Assembly (NCBI RefSeq): GCF_004343585.1 | Contig: NZ_SLYW01000016.1 | Coordinates: 1 to 56,098, forward strand | Length of the DNA stretch: 56,098 nucleotides | Reading direction: 5' to 3' | Source of the DNA: Neorhizobium sp. JUb45 | GTDB taxonomy: Bacteria > Pseudomonadota > Alphaproteobacteria > Rhizobiales > Rhizobiaceae | Shown: positions 43,425 to 51,767 of the stretch, piece after piece | How positions within the stretch are numbered: position 1 is the first letter of the stretch | Layout: each line of letters starts with the position of its first letter | Made by a program: the position numbers and the translations under genes | The notes under the pieces: model-generated | Seen by the model: the letters and a program-made list of their open reading frames with translations, nothing else | What the model was told of the DNA's origin: nothing | Databases searched by the model: none

Positions 43425-44251
43425 CATCGCTCCGCAAACTCGAAAACGGTGTGCTGACGGTCGGTACCTTCGCCGCCGCCGCCCTGTGGATTTTTCCACT
43501 CTACTGGGCCTTCATCACCTCGATGCGCTCGGAAGATAGGGTCGTCTCCAAGGAGGCCGGCGTCATCCCCGACGAGTTTAATCCGGCCGCCTATATCGAC
43601 ATTCTCTGGAACACCAATCTCGTCAGCTGGTATATCAACTCGATCGGCACGGCGGTCATTATCACGTTCACCGTCATCGTTTCGGGCATGATGTGCGCCT
43701 ATGCGATTTCGCAGATGCGCTTTCCCGGTCGCCGCATTCTTTATGGCGTCGTGCTGGCGAGCTTCATGGTGCCATCGCAGGCGCTGGTGGTCACGCAGTT
43801 TATCCTGATGAACGACATGGGGCTGATCAACACATGGGCCGGCATCATCCTGCCGCAGTTGATCGTTCCGGTGGTCATCATCGTCTACAAGCAGTTCTTC
43901 GATGCCGTGCCGAAGGAACTGCGAGAAGCCGTCGTGCTTGATGGTGGTGGTGATTACACGCTGCTGTTCAAGGTCTACCTGCCGCTCAACTGGGGCATTA
44001 CCACAGCACTTGCCATCATCACCTTCATCATGGCGTGGAACCAGTTCCTCTGGCCTTTCCTGGCGGTGACCACGGAGGACAAGATGACAATTCCGGTCGG
44101 CATAACCCAGGTCAACGACGCGTTCGGTGTGTTCTACGCGCGCCTTATGTCCGTTGCGCTTCTTGGTGCCATGCCGGTGGCGATCGCCTACCTGATTTTC
44201 CAGAAAAAGGTGACCGAGGCAGTGATGATCTCGTCCGGTGTCAAAGGTTAG
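43421..44251 (+). CDS. Sugar ABC transporter permease (MalG class)
   Basis: A 276-residue permease with six predicted spans. The EAA loop is KELREAVVLDGGGDYTLLFK, and the C-terminal AWNQFLWPFLAV segment is typical of MalG-type proteins. It is the last gene of the arabinoside operon, convergent with the ROK gene that ends at 44419. The 167 bases between the two stops contain no recognisable gene and no strong terminator. Confidence 0.9.
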   Translation: MTSLRKLENGVLTVGTFAAAALWIFPLYWAFITSMRSEDRVVSKEAGVIPDEFNPAAYIDILWNTNLVSWYINSIGTAVIITFTVIVSGMMCAYAISQMRFPGRRILYGVVLASFMVPSQALVVTQFILMNDMGLINTWAGIILPQLIVPVVIIVYKQFFDAVPKELREAVVLDGGGDYTLLFKVYLPLNWGITTALAIITFIMAWNQFLWPFLAVTTEDKMTIPVGITQVNDAFGVFYARLMSVALLGAMPVAIAYLIFQKKVTEAVMISSGVKG

Positions 44252-44418
44252 CAGGCGCCTCTTGAGCCGACGTTCGACCATGTCCTTGCTGAGCAATTGC
44301 CGTCTCTAGAAACGGACTGCGCATCTCATCGTGACGGGCTGGTTCGCCAAACAGCATCTTTTGGGTGGTGAGAGTTTCGATCTTCAGCAGGAGCTACTGA
44401 GATTGCCTGCCGCCAAGC

Positions 44419-45579
44419 CTAATAGAACATCCGGCGAAACGGCATGACGGCTGCCCCCATGGCGGCAGCATCACTGGTTATCTCCGAAATAATCAACTTC
44501 GGTCCGCCACGATGCACGCCATAACGGGGGCGATCGAAAATCTTCGTCCGCTCGATCAGCATGGATGCCAGTGCGGGGGGAATCTGGCCGCCGAAGACGA
44601 TCGCCTGGGGGTCGAGTGTGGCCCGGATGGCGTTGACGAGGCGGATATAGGCGGGCGTCACCTCCTCCACCCAGTCTGACACGCCAGGCCAGTCCCGATC
44701 GAAATGGCGGCGCATGTAATGGATCGAGGGTACGTTGACACCGTTTTGGTTCAGCCGGTCGATGAGATATTGCAGGGCAGGGCGCCGGTCGGTCTCGATC
44801 TCATCATACAGTCCGGAAAATTCGCCGGCATTGCCATTGCCGCCTTGCAGGAGGTCGCCGTCGATGATCACGCCGCCGCCAAAACCGTAGTTGAAGCTCA
44901 GATAGGCGAAATGCCGGATGAAGCGGCCGGTCCCGAACATCGATTCTGCAATCGCGCCAGATTTTCCGCCATTGATAACCCATGTGGGTCGGTCGAAAAG
45001 CTCGGTGATGATCGGGCCGAGCTCGATCATCGACCACTCGTGAAGTGGCAGCGGCGCGTTATGGCGCGTGCCATCGACATGGTAGCCGGCAATCGCAAAA
45101 CCGATACCGAACAAATCATCCCCGGCGAGGCGGTTCTGCTGTTGCAACTCGACGACCTGCCGCTTCACCACCTGTAGCGCCTGATGCATCGTCGTTTCGC
45201 GAAGCGGCACTTCCCGCTCGCCCAGGATTTTGCCGGCAAGATCGATGAGGCAGATGCCGATGATGTCGGTATTGACGGAGATGCCGCAGGCATAGGCATG
45301 GCCGCCGTTCAGGAGCAGCATCGGGCTGGGTTGCCCGCGCCCAAGCCCCGGTTTGGCCGAGCCCAGCAAAATGACATTGCGGTCTGCGAGGTGATCGAGG
45401 ATGCGATGAACCGATTGCTGCGTCAGGTCGGTGTGCCCGGTGATCTCCGAGCGGGAGATGCCGGGATTGCGCCAGATCAGTTGCAGCAGCTTGCGCTCAT
45501 TGGAGGAGACGACTGTTGTCTCGTTTGCCCGGAGAAAGCGCTGTGCAATCAATGCCTTGGGAACATAAACACCTGACAC
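44419..45579 (-). CDS. ROK-family transcriptional repressor
   Basis: A 386-residue regulator. The N-terminal helix-turn-helix reads NPGISRSEITGHTDLTQQSV followed by HRILDHLADRNVI. The ROK domain then carries NYGFGGGVIIDGDLLQGGNGNAGEF. The zinc-cluster cysteines of NagC-type proteins are not apparent after that point, and the C-terminus (HYMRRHFDRDWPG onward) diverges. A GTG at 45579 is the start, with AAGG upstream. It is divergent from the Ugp-type operon at 45765 and most likely controls it; the GH51 operon ends convergently on its other side. Confidence 0.87.
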   Translation of the reverse strand: MSGVYVPKALIAQRFLRANETTVVSSNERKLLQLIWRNPGISRSEITGHTDLTQQSVHRILDHLADRNVILLGSAKPGLGRGQPSPMLLLNGGHAYACGISVNTDIIGICLIDLAGKILGEREVPLRETTMHQALQVVKRQVVELQQQNRLAGDDLFGIGFAIAGYHVDGTRHNAPLPLHEWSMIELGPIITELFDRPTWVINGGKSGAIAESMFGTGRFIRHFAYLSFNYGFGGGVIIDGDLLQGGNGNAGEFSGLYDEIETDRRPALQYLIDRLNQNGVNVPSIHYMRRHFDRDWPGVSDWVEEVTPAYIRLVNAIRATLDPQAIVFGGQIPPALASMLIERTKIFDRPRYGVHRGGPKLIISEITSDAAAMGAAVMPFRRMFY

Positions 45580-45688
45580 GCCAAAATACCTTACTGGATA
45601 AGTGTAATAATCACGTTTTTCTCATCACAACTTATGCCTGCTTAGCGGCCAACAACTGTCCTTTCAAGCCATTTTCATCGTCATGTAT

Positions 45689-45711
45689 TTGTTACACACA
45701 AAGCGTAATAA
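45689..45711. promoter_or_regulatory. Candidate operator for the Ugp-type/GDPD operon
   Basis: TTGTTAC and GTAATAA form an inverted repeat (one mismatch in seven) with nine bases between, 54 bases before the binding-protein start and within the divergent control region. The related sequence GTGTAATAATCAC at about 45601-45613, next to the ROK start, may be a second site. Assignment to the ROK repressor is inference. Confidence 0.4.
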
Positions 45712-45764
45712 AGCACCGTCAGGATCGGGCGAGGCTCGGTCGACCCGAAAAGGCAAGGGCGATG

Positions 45765-47072
45765 ATGAACAAGTTTACTCTGGCGGCCGTGGCTGCCGTG
45801 ATGGCGGGCGCCGGGTCCGCACAGGCCACCGATATCGAATTCTGGTATGGCAACACCGGCAATGTCGAAGTCGCCATCAAGGCACAATGCGATGCCTTCA
45901 ATGCCTCCCAGAGTGAACACAAGGTCAACTGCGTCGGCCAGGGCTCCTACGAAGTGTCCATGCAAAAGGCGATTGCCGCTTACCGCGCCAAGAACCACCC
46001 GGTTCTCATCCAGTTTTTCGATGCCGGTACGCTCGACCTGATGCTGTCCGGCGCTGTCGAGCCGGTTCAGGACCTGATGCCGGAAGTGAAGTGGGACAGC
46101 TATATCGCCGGTGCCCGCGCCTATTACGAAACCTCGAAGGGCAAGCTGTTCGCCCAGCCCTACAATTCCTCGACGCTGCTGTTCTACACCAACAAGACCG
46201 AGCTCGAAAAAGCCGGCATCACTGAGACGCCGACGACGTGGGAAGGCATTATCGAAGCCGCCCGCAAGCTGAAGGCCGCCGGCCATGCCTGCCCGTTCGT
46301 CACTGATGGCGACACCTGGCGGATCCTCGAGCAGTTCTCCGCCCGCCACGGCCTGCCGATCGCCACCAAGCACAACGGTTATGACGGTCTCGACGCCGAA
46401 TACGTCATCAACAGCACCTTTGCAGCAAAACATCTCGCCAATCTGGTCGAATGGCGCAAGGAAGGCCTCGTTCGCCTCGCCGCCGATACCAAGGCCGGCA
46501 ACTACACCGCCGCCTTCAATGCCGGCGAATGCGCGATGATGGAACAGTCCTCCGGTTCCTACGCGGCCGCCGCCAAAGCCTTCGACGGCAAGTATGAACT
46601 GACCGTCGACATGGCGCCGATGTACAAGGATTACACCCGTCACAACACCTTTGTCGGTGGTGCTTCCATCTACATCATGAAGGGTCACGACAAGCCTGAG
46701 ATCGAGGCAGCAAAAGCTTTCCTCGACTTCCTGCGCAAGCCGGAACAGCAGATGGCTTTCACCGCCGCCACCGGCTACGTTCCCGTCACCACCGACGTTC
46801 TGGATACGATCGCCAAAAGCCCGGACGCCAATTCGCCGAAGTATGCCACGGCCAAGGTCGGCGTCGAATCCATGAACCAGCCGGCCACCGCCGATACCCG
46901 CGGCATCCGCCTCGGCTTCTACGTGCAGTTCCGCGAAGTCTTCATGGAAGAAACCCAGAAAGCCTTTGCCGGCCAGCAGACCATGCAGGTCGCACTCGAC
47001 AACACCAAGAAGCGCGGCGACCAGCTGCTGCGCCGTTTCGAGCAGACCTACAAGGGCAAGCAGCTTCCCTGA
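45765..47072 (+). CDS. UgpB-like ABC transporter binding protein
   Basis: A 435-residue periplasmic protein, signal peptide cleaved near QAT (residues 1-21). The mature start DIEFWYGNTGNVEVAIKAQC resembles UgpB (normally EFWHSM.G). The overall order follows UgpB: QKAIAAYRAKNHPVLIQFFDAG, QPYNSSTLLFYTNK, NAGECAMMEQSSG, GASIYIMKG and the closing REVFMEETQKAFAGQ. Compared with the other UgpB of this window, the substrate-contact stretch near the N-terminus has YGNTGN instead of WHAMTGAN, which suggests a different ligand. I use the ATG at 45765 since AAGGG is five bases upstream; 45762 is the alternative. First gene of an operon ending in two phosphodiesterases and a phosphatase. Confidence 0.88.
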   Translation: MNKFTLAAVAAVMAGAGSAQATDIEFWYGNTGNVEVAIKAQCDAFNASQSEHKVNCVGQGSYEVSMQKAIAAYRAKNHPVLIQFFDAGTLDLMLSGAVEPVQDLMPEVKWDSYIAGARAYYETSKGKLFAQPYNSSTLLFYTNKTELEKAGITETPTTWEGIIEAARKLKAAGHACPFVTDGDTWRILEQFSARHGLPIATKHNGYDGLDAEYVINSTFAAKHLANLVEWRKEGLVRLAADTKAGNYTAAFNAGECAMMEQSSGSYAAAAKAFDGKYELTVDMAPMYKDYTRHNTFVGGASIYIMKGHDKPEIEAAKAFLDFLRKPEQQMAFTAATGYVPVTTDVLDTIAKSPDANSPKYATAKVGVESMNQPATADTRGIRLGFYVQFREVFMEETQKAFAGQQTMQVALDNTKKRGDQLLRRFEQTYKGKQLP

Positions 47073-47076
47073 TCAG

Positions 47077-47122
47077 GGTCTTTCGAGACCTTCCAAAGCA
47101 TGGGGCGGTTTCCGCTCCATGC
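47077..47122 (+). promoter_or_regulatory. Two hairpins between binding-protein and permease genes
   Basis: First hairpin: GGTCT-TTCG-AGACC (47077-47090), a short stem capped by a stable UUCG tetraloop. Second: an 11-bp stem with one wobble, GCATGGGGCGG/CCGCTCCATGC (47098-47122), with a three-base loop, followed by TTCTCTT. They begin four bases after the binding-protein stop. Expected to block 3' decay and limit downstream expression. Confidence 0.65.
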
Positions 47123-47146
47123 CTTCTCTTATTCGGAACTGTGTTC

Positions 47147-48037
47147 ATGTCGTCGGAATCCTCCCTGTTCAGCCATCGCTGGCTGCCCGCTCTTTTGCTG
47201 GCACCACTGATGCTGCTGATCGTGCTGTTCTTTTATGTGCCGGTCTTCCAGGCCTTCTACTGGTCGTTTTTCCTCGAACAGCCTTTTGGCGGCGGTTCGG
47301 AATTTGTCGGTCTGCAGAACTTTCAGCGCGTGCTGAGCGATCCCGAGTTCTGGGGCGCGACCGGCCGCACGGTCATCTTCATGCTGACGGCATCGTCGCT
47401 TGCGGTCATCGTGCCGCTGATGCTGGCGGTGGCGGCCGATCGCAAGATCGGCATGTCCTATCCGGCCCGCAATATTCTCGTCTGGCCGAAGGGCATTGCC
47501 GGTGCCTCCATCGGTGTCGTTTTCGCCTTCATCTTCAACCCGTTCGTCGGTCTTATGGCGCCGCTCAATTCGCTGTTTCCCGGCCTGTGGAATCCCGGCA
47601 TCGACGGCACGGATGCGTTCGTCACGCTGGTGGCCGCCCATGTGTGGAGCGGCATTCCGTTCAACTTCGTCATCCTGCTCGCCGGCCTGCGGTCGATCCC
47701 GCCCACCATGTATCAGGCCGCCGCCATGGATGGCGCCGGTCCCTGGCGCCGTATCTTCGATGTACAACTGCCGCTGATCATGCCGCAGCTGTTCCTCACC
47801 TTCGTGCTTGAATTCACCGAAAGCATCACCTCGGTCTTCGCGCTGATCGACACCATTACCGGCGGCGGTCCGGGCGGCTCCACCACGCTGCTCGTCTACA
47901 AGATCTATGTCGACGGTTTCCGCGGGTTCGATCTTTCCGGCGCCTCCACCCAGACGGCCATCCTGATGGTCTTTGTCCTTCTTCTCGCAGCCTGCCAGTT
48001 CTTCTTCCTCGGCCGGCGCATCAATTACGAGCGCTGA
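47147..48037 (+). CDS. UgpA-like ABC transporter permease
   Basis: A 296-residue permease with six predicted spans. The EAA loop is MYQAAAMDGAGPWRRIFDVQ, and ITGGGPGGSTTLLVYKIYVDGF precedes the last span, as in UgpA. The ATG at 47147 begins the family N-terminus; a GTG two codons earlier is possible. It lies three bases before the UgpE-like gene. Confidence 0.9.
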   Translation: MSSESSLFSHRWLPALLLAPLMLLIVLFFYVPVFQAFYWSFFLEQPFGGGSEFVGLQNFQRVLSDPEFWGATGRTVIFMLTASSLAVIVPLMLAVAADRKIGMSYPARNILVWPKGIAGASIGVVFAFIFNPFVGLMAPLNSLFPGLWNPGIDGTDAFVTLVAAHVWSGIPFNFVILLAGLRSIPPTMYQAAAMDGAGPWRRIFDVQLPLIMPQLFLTFVLEFTESITSVFALIDTITGGGPGGSTTLLVYKIYVDGFRGFDLSGASTQTAILMVFVLLLAACQFFFLGRRINYER

Positions 48038-48040
48038 GCC

Positions 48041-48958
48041 ATGGTCGAAAACGCACGTTCCATCAACATCGCCGCCAGCATTCTGCTCGCCATCGGCATC
48101 CTCTATATCGTCGGGCCCTTGTACCTCACGTTGTCCACCGCCTCGCAGTCCTATGAATACATGCTGCGCAACGGTCTGGCCTGGGTTCCGGGCACAGAGC
48201 TGTTTGCCAATATGGGCAAGGTCATCCACGATACGCGCATCCCGGTGCAGATGCTCAACAGCATGATCGTGGCGTTTTCCAATGCGCTTGCCACCTGCGC
48301 GCTGTCCTTCCTGTCGGCCTATGCGATTGTCTATTTCCGCATTCGCTGGGCGGGCGTGGCCTTTGCGCTCATCCTCGCCACCATCATGCTGCCGCTCGAT
48401 ATCCGCGTCATCACCACCTATCAGGTGGCGTCGAACATCTTTTCGCCGCTGAATGGGGTGTTGGATTTCACCGGCCTCAACAGCCTGATCGAAATGGTTT
48501 TTGGCGCGCCGGTCCAGTTGGAATTGAGCGTACTCGACACGCATTTCGGCCTGATCGCGCCGCTGGTGGCGCATGGCACCGGCACGTTCCTGTTCCGTCA
48601 GTTCTTCCTGACGCTGCCCAAGGATCTGTTCAAGGCGGCGCGCATGGATGGGGCAGGGCCGATCCGTTTTCTCATCGATATCCTGCTGCCTCTGGCCCGT
48701 CCCAGCTTTGCCTCGCTTTTCGTGCTCACCTTCCTCAGCGGCTGGACGCAATATCTGTGGCCGCTGGTCGGCGCCTCGACACCCGACATGCAGACCGCCG
48801 TCGTCGGCCTTGCCCGCCTCGTGCCGGATGCCGACGGCCAGGTGCCCGATTTTCCGATGATCATGGCCGGTGCCGTGCTCGTCTCACTCGTTCCGCTCAC
48901 GATGATCGCTCTTCTGCAGCGCTTTCTCGTCCAGGGCCTCGTTCTTTCGGAGAAATGA
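48041..48958 (+). CDS. UgpE-like ABC transporter permease
   Basis: A 305-residue permease, about 20 residues longer than the other UgpE, mainly in the periplasmic loop around GVLDFTGLNSLIEMVFGAPV. The EAA loop is FLTLPKDLFKAARMDGAGPI, and the ending WTQYLWPLVGAS through GLVLSEK matches UgpE. It lies three bases before the ATPase gene. Pairs with the UgpA-like permease. Confidence 0.9.
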   Translation: MVENARSINIAASILLAIGILYIVGPLYLTLSTASQSYEYMLRNGLAWVPGTELFANMGKVIHDTRIPVQMLNSMIVAFSNALATCALSFLSAYAIVYFRIRWAGVAFALILATIMLPLDIRVITTYQVASNIFSPLNGVLDFTGLNSLIEMVFGAPVQLELSVLDTHFGLIAPLVAHGTGTFLFRQFFLTLPKDLFKAARMDGAGPIRFLIDILLPLARPSFASLFVLTFLSGWTQYLWPLVGASTPDMQTAVVGLARLVPDADGQVPDFPMIMAGAVLVSLVPLTMIALLQRFLVQGLVLSEK

Positions 48959-48961
48959 TCC

Positions 48962-50086
48962 ATGACCGCCATCGACTTAAGCATTCGCGCCGCCGCGGCC
49001 GAGATCGAGCTTATCGGCGTCACCAAATCCTATGACGCCAAAAACACCATCATCCCGGCGATCGACGTGACCTTGCGTCCCGGTGAATTCACCGTCGTGC
49101 TCGGCCCATCGGGCTGCGGCAAGTCCACGCTTCTGCAGATGATCGCCGGTCTGGAACGCGTTTCCGGCGGCAGGATCGTCATCGGCGGCCGCGAGGTGCA
49201 GGATCTGGAACCGAAACATCGCGGCTGCGCCATGGTGTTCCAGAACTATGCGCTCTACCCGCATATGACGGTCGCGGAAAACATGGCCTATAGCCTCAAG
49301 GTCGCCGGCGTTTCCAAGTCCGAACGAGCCGAGCGTGTCGCTACGGTCGCAAAAATGCTCGGCCTTGCCGATTACCTCACCCGCAAGCCGAGCCAGCTTT
49401 CCGGTGGCCAGCGCCAGCGTGTCGCCATCGGCCGCGCCATTATTCGCGAGCCGGGCGTGCTGTTGTTCGACGAGCCGCTGTCGAACCTCGATGCCCAGCT
49501 GCGCCACGACATGCGTGTGGAGCTTGCCGAACTGCATCGCCGCATCGGCGCCACCAGCGTGTTCGTGACGCATGATCAGGTCGAGGCAATGACGCTCGCC
49601 GATCGTATCCTTATCCTCAACAAGGGCCATATCGAGCAATTCGATACGCCGAAAGCGATCTATCACCATCCGGCTTCGGTCTTCGTCGCCAAATTCATCG
49701 GCTCGCCGCCGATGAACATTTTGGAGGTCGAAGGAGACGGTTCCGTGCTGCGCCTAGCCGATGGTCAGGTCGTTGCCAACTATTCCGGTACGGGTAAATT
49801 CCAGCTCGGCATCCGCCCGGAAGATATTGCCGTCAACGAAGGCGGTTCCATCAAGACGGAAATCCGTTACCGCGAGGACCTCGGCTCGCACGAAATTCTG
49901 GAAACGAAGATTGCCGAACAGAACCTGCGGATCGCCATGCCCTTCGGCGTCGAGATCGATACGACGCGGACCTTGTCGCTGTCCTTCCCGCAGGCGCGCC
50001 TGCATCTCTTTGACGGTGACACCGGCCGCGCCATCGCCAACGCTTTCGGTGGCGCGCAACCGGCATCGGTGAAGGAATACCAGTGA
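48962..50086 (+). CDS. UgpC-like ABC transporter ATP-binding protein
   Basis: A 374-residue ATPase. Walker A is LGPSGCGKSTLLQMIAG, the Q-loop VFQNYALYPHM, the signature LSGGQRQRVAIGRAI, Walker B LLFDEPLSNLD and the switch THDQVEAMTLAD. The C-terminal regulatory domain contains LGIRPEDIAV. An extra N-terminal stretch of about 15 residues precedes the ATPase core. The stop overlaps the GTG of the phosphodiesterase gene by four bases, tying transport to hydrolysis of the imported diester. Confidence 0.91.
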   Translation: MTAIDLSIRAAAAEIELIGVTKSYDAKNTIIPAIDVTLRPGEFTVVLGPSGCGKSTLLQMIAGLERVSGGRIVIGGREVQDLEPKHRGCAMVFQNYALYPHMTVAENMAYSLKVAGVSKSERAERVATVAKMLGLADYLTRKPSQLSGGQRQRVAIGRAIIREPGVLLFDEPLSNLDAQLRHDMRVELAELHRRIGATSVFVTHDQVEAMTLADRILILNKGHIEQFDTPKAIYHHPASVFVAKFIGSPPMNILEVEGDGSVLRLADGQVVANYSGTGKFQLGIRPEDIAVNEGGSIKTEIRYREDLGSHEILETKIAEQNLRIAMPFGVEIDTTRTLSLSFPQARLHLFDGDTGRAIANAFGGAQPASVKEYQ

Positions 50087-50913
50087 GCTACAGGGAATTT
50101 ATCGCCGACAAGGCCCGCGATTGCGCCGTGGTTGCGCATCGCGGCATCTGGCGCAATGCACCGGAAAACAGCCTGTCCGCTATCCAGCGTGCCATCGATG
50201 CCGGTTATGATGTCGTCGAGATAGATATCCGCCGGAGCGCCGATGGCGGCCTTTTTCTGCTGCATGACGAAACGCTGGAGCGCATGACAGGTCTCGGTCA
50301 GACGCCGGAGGCGCTGTCTTCAAGCGACCTTTCGGTTCTGCGCCTGCGCGATCGCGATGGCGGCGAAAACAATGCCTTCACGTTGGAAAAACTGCCGAGC
50401 CTTGCCGAAGTCTTCGAACTGACGCGGGACCGCATCTTCCTGCATCTCGACGTCAAGGAACGCGAGGTGATCCCGGATGTGATCGCTCTCGCAAAGGACA
50501 TGGGTGTCGAGCATCAGGTTGATTTCTGGGCCTCGCTGAAAACCGAAAAGGATTTTTGCTGGATCGGAAAAACGATCCTTCCGCATGAGGTGCTGTTTCT
50601 GGCAAAAACCCGGCTCAACGTGCCGGGTGCTGCTACGCAGCTGGCTCTGCTGGAAGAACTCTCTCCCTCGGTCTGCGAAATCTATTTCGACAGGTTGGAA
50701 GAACTTGCTGCCCTGACGGACCTCACCCGCAACACCGGCATGGCGCTCTGGGTCAACACGCTCGACAGCGTTGCCTGCGCCGGCTTCACCGATACGGCGG
50801 CCCTTGCCGATCCCGATGCCGTCTGGGGCCGGCTGATCGATGCCGGCATTTCGGTCATCCAGACCGATGAGGCCGCTGCACTCAAATCCTATCTCGCGGC
50901 CCGCCGCACCTGA
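50083..50913 (+). CDS. Glycerophosphodiester phosphodiesterase-like enzyme 1
   Basis: A 276-residue cytoplasmic enzyme of the GDPD TIM-barrel family; no signal peptide. Catalytic residues are in place: H19 in VVAHRGIW, E46 and D48 in VVEIDIRRSADG, H61 in LLHDETLERM. GDPD enzymes cut glycerophosphodiesters; one branch (AccF) opens agrocinopine opines. Start GTG at 50083 overlaps the ATPase stop (GTGA). It is followed after 23 bases by a clear paralogue of the same length, so the pair probably arose by tandem duplication and then diverged. Confidence 0.88.
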   Translation: MSYREFIADKARDCAVVAHRGIWRNAPENSLSAIQRAIDAGYDVVEIDIRRSADGGLFLLHDETLERMTGLGQTPEALSSSDLSVLRLRDRDGGENNAFTLEKLPSLAEVFELTRDRIFLHLDVKEREVIPDVIALAKDMGVEHQVDFWASLKTEKDFCWIGKTILPHEVLFLAKTRLNVPGAATQLALLEELSPSVCEIYFDRLEELAALTDLTRNTGMALWVNTLDSVACAGFTDTAALADPDAVWGRLIDAGISVIQTDEAAALKSYLAARRT

Positions 50914-50936
50914 ATACTCTCCAAGGAACATATGAA

Positions 50937-51767
50937 ATGACGCATTACGTAGATTATATCGCCGACCAGAAACGCGATCCCGCCATCGTTGCCCATCGCG
51001 GCGCGTGGCATGGGGCACCGGAAAACAGCCTCGCGGCCATCGAGCGCGCGATCGCCGTCGGCGCTGACGTCGTCGAGCTCGATATCCGAAAGAGTGCTGA
51101 TGGCGAACTCTTCATCATGCACGACGACACGCTGCTGCGCATGGCCGGTATCGACCGCGACGCCGAAACCTTTACCATTGCCGAACTGAAGGCCATTGCG
51201 CTGCGTGAAGATGATGGCGGCGAACATCGCGCCACGACGGATCAGCGTATTCCGACTTTGAAAGAGGTTTTGGAAATCATACGCGGACGTATTTTTACGG
51301 ATCTCGATCTCAAGGATCGCGGCCTTTTCTCGGAAGTCGCAGCCTGCGCCCGCGAGATGAATGCCGCATCCTATGTGGACCTGAAGACCCGTGTCATGAC
51401 CCGCGAGGAGCTGGACTGGGTGCGCGCCCAGAACATCGACGGCGTGGCCTTCATGGCGATGTCGAAATTCACCGCCGAGAGCATCCACGAAACCATGGCA
51501 CTGCTGTCGGAAATCAGGCCGTTCATGTGCGAGATGCGTTTCGACAGCCTCGACACCATCAAGGCCAACCGCCAGATTTTTCGCGACGCCAACATGGCTT
51601 TGTGGACGAACACGCTCAACATGGAAGCCAGTGGTGAATGGGTGGACAAGACGGCGCTTGCCGATCCCGATCGCATCTGGGGCACATTGATGGAGGCCGG
51701 TGTCAGCGTTTTCCAGACAGACGAGCCGGAAGCACTCAAAGCCTATCTGCAGGCACGCCGCGCATGA
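50937..51767 (+). CDS. Glycerophosphodiester phosphodiesterase-like enzyme 2
   Basis: A 276-residue paralogue of the preceding gene product. H20 is in IVAHRGAWHGAPENS, E47 and D49 in VVELDIRKSADG, H62 in IMHDDTLLRMAG, so the metal site and catalytic acid/base are intact. The middle (YVDLKTRVMTREELDWV...) differs clearly from enzyme 1, suggesting another leaving group or a two-step division of labour. GGAA lies before the ATG. It overlaps the phosphatase gene by four bases (ATGA). Confidence 0.88.
   Translation: MTHYVDYIADQKRDPAIVAHRGAWHGAPENSLAAIERAIAVGADVVELDIRKSADGELFIMHDDTLLRMAGIDRDAETFTIAELKAIALREDDGGEHRATTDQRIPTLKEVLEIIRGRIFTDLDLKDRGLFSEVAACAREMNAASYVDLKTRVMTREELDWVRAQNIDGVAFMAMSKFTAESIHETMALLSEIRPFMCEMRFDSLDTIKANRQIFRDANMALWTNTLNMEASGEWVDKTALADPDRIWGTLMEAGVSVFQTDEPEALKAYLQARRA

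Noticed and set aside
47129..48751. A 540-codon minus-strand open frame across the UgpA/UgpE-like permeases
   Set aside because: The product is a charged, repetitive sequence of the kind made by the reverse complement of GC-rich membrane-protein genes. The plus-strand permeases have all family features.
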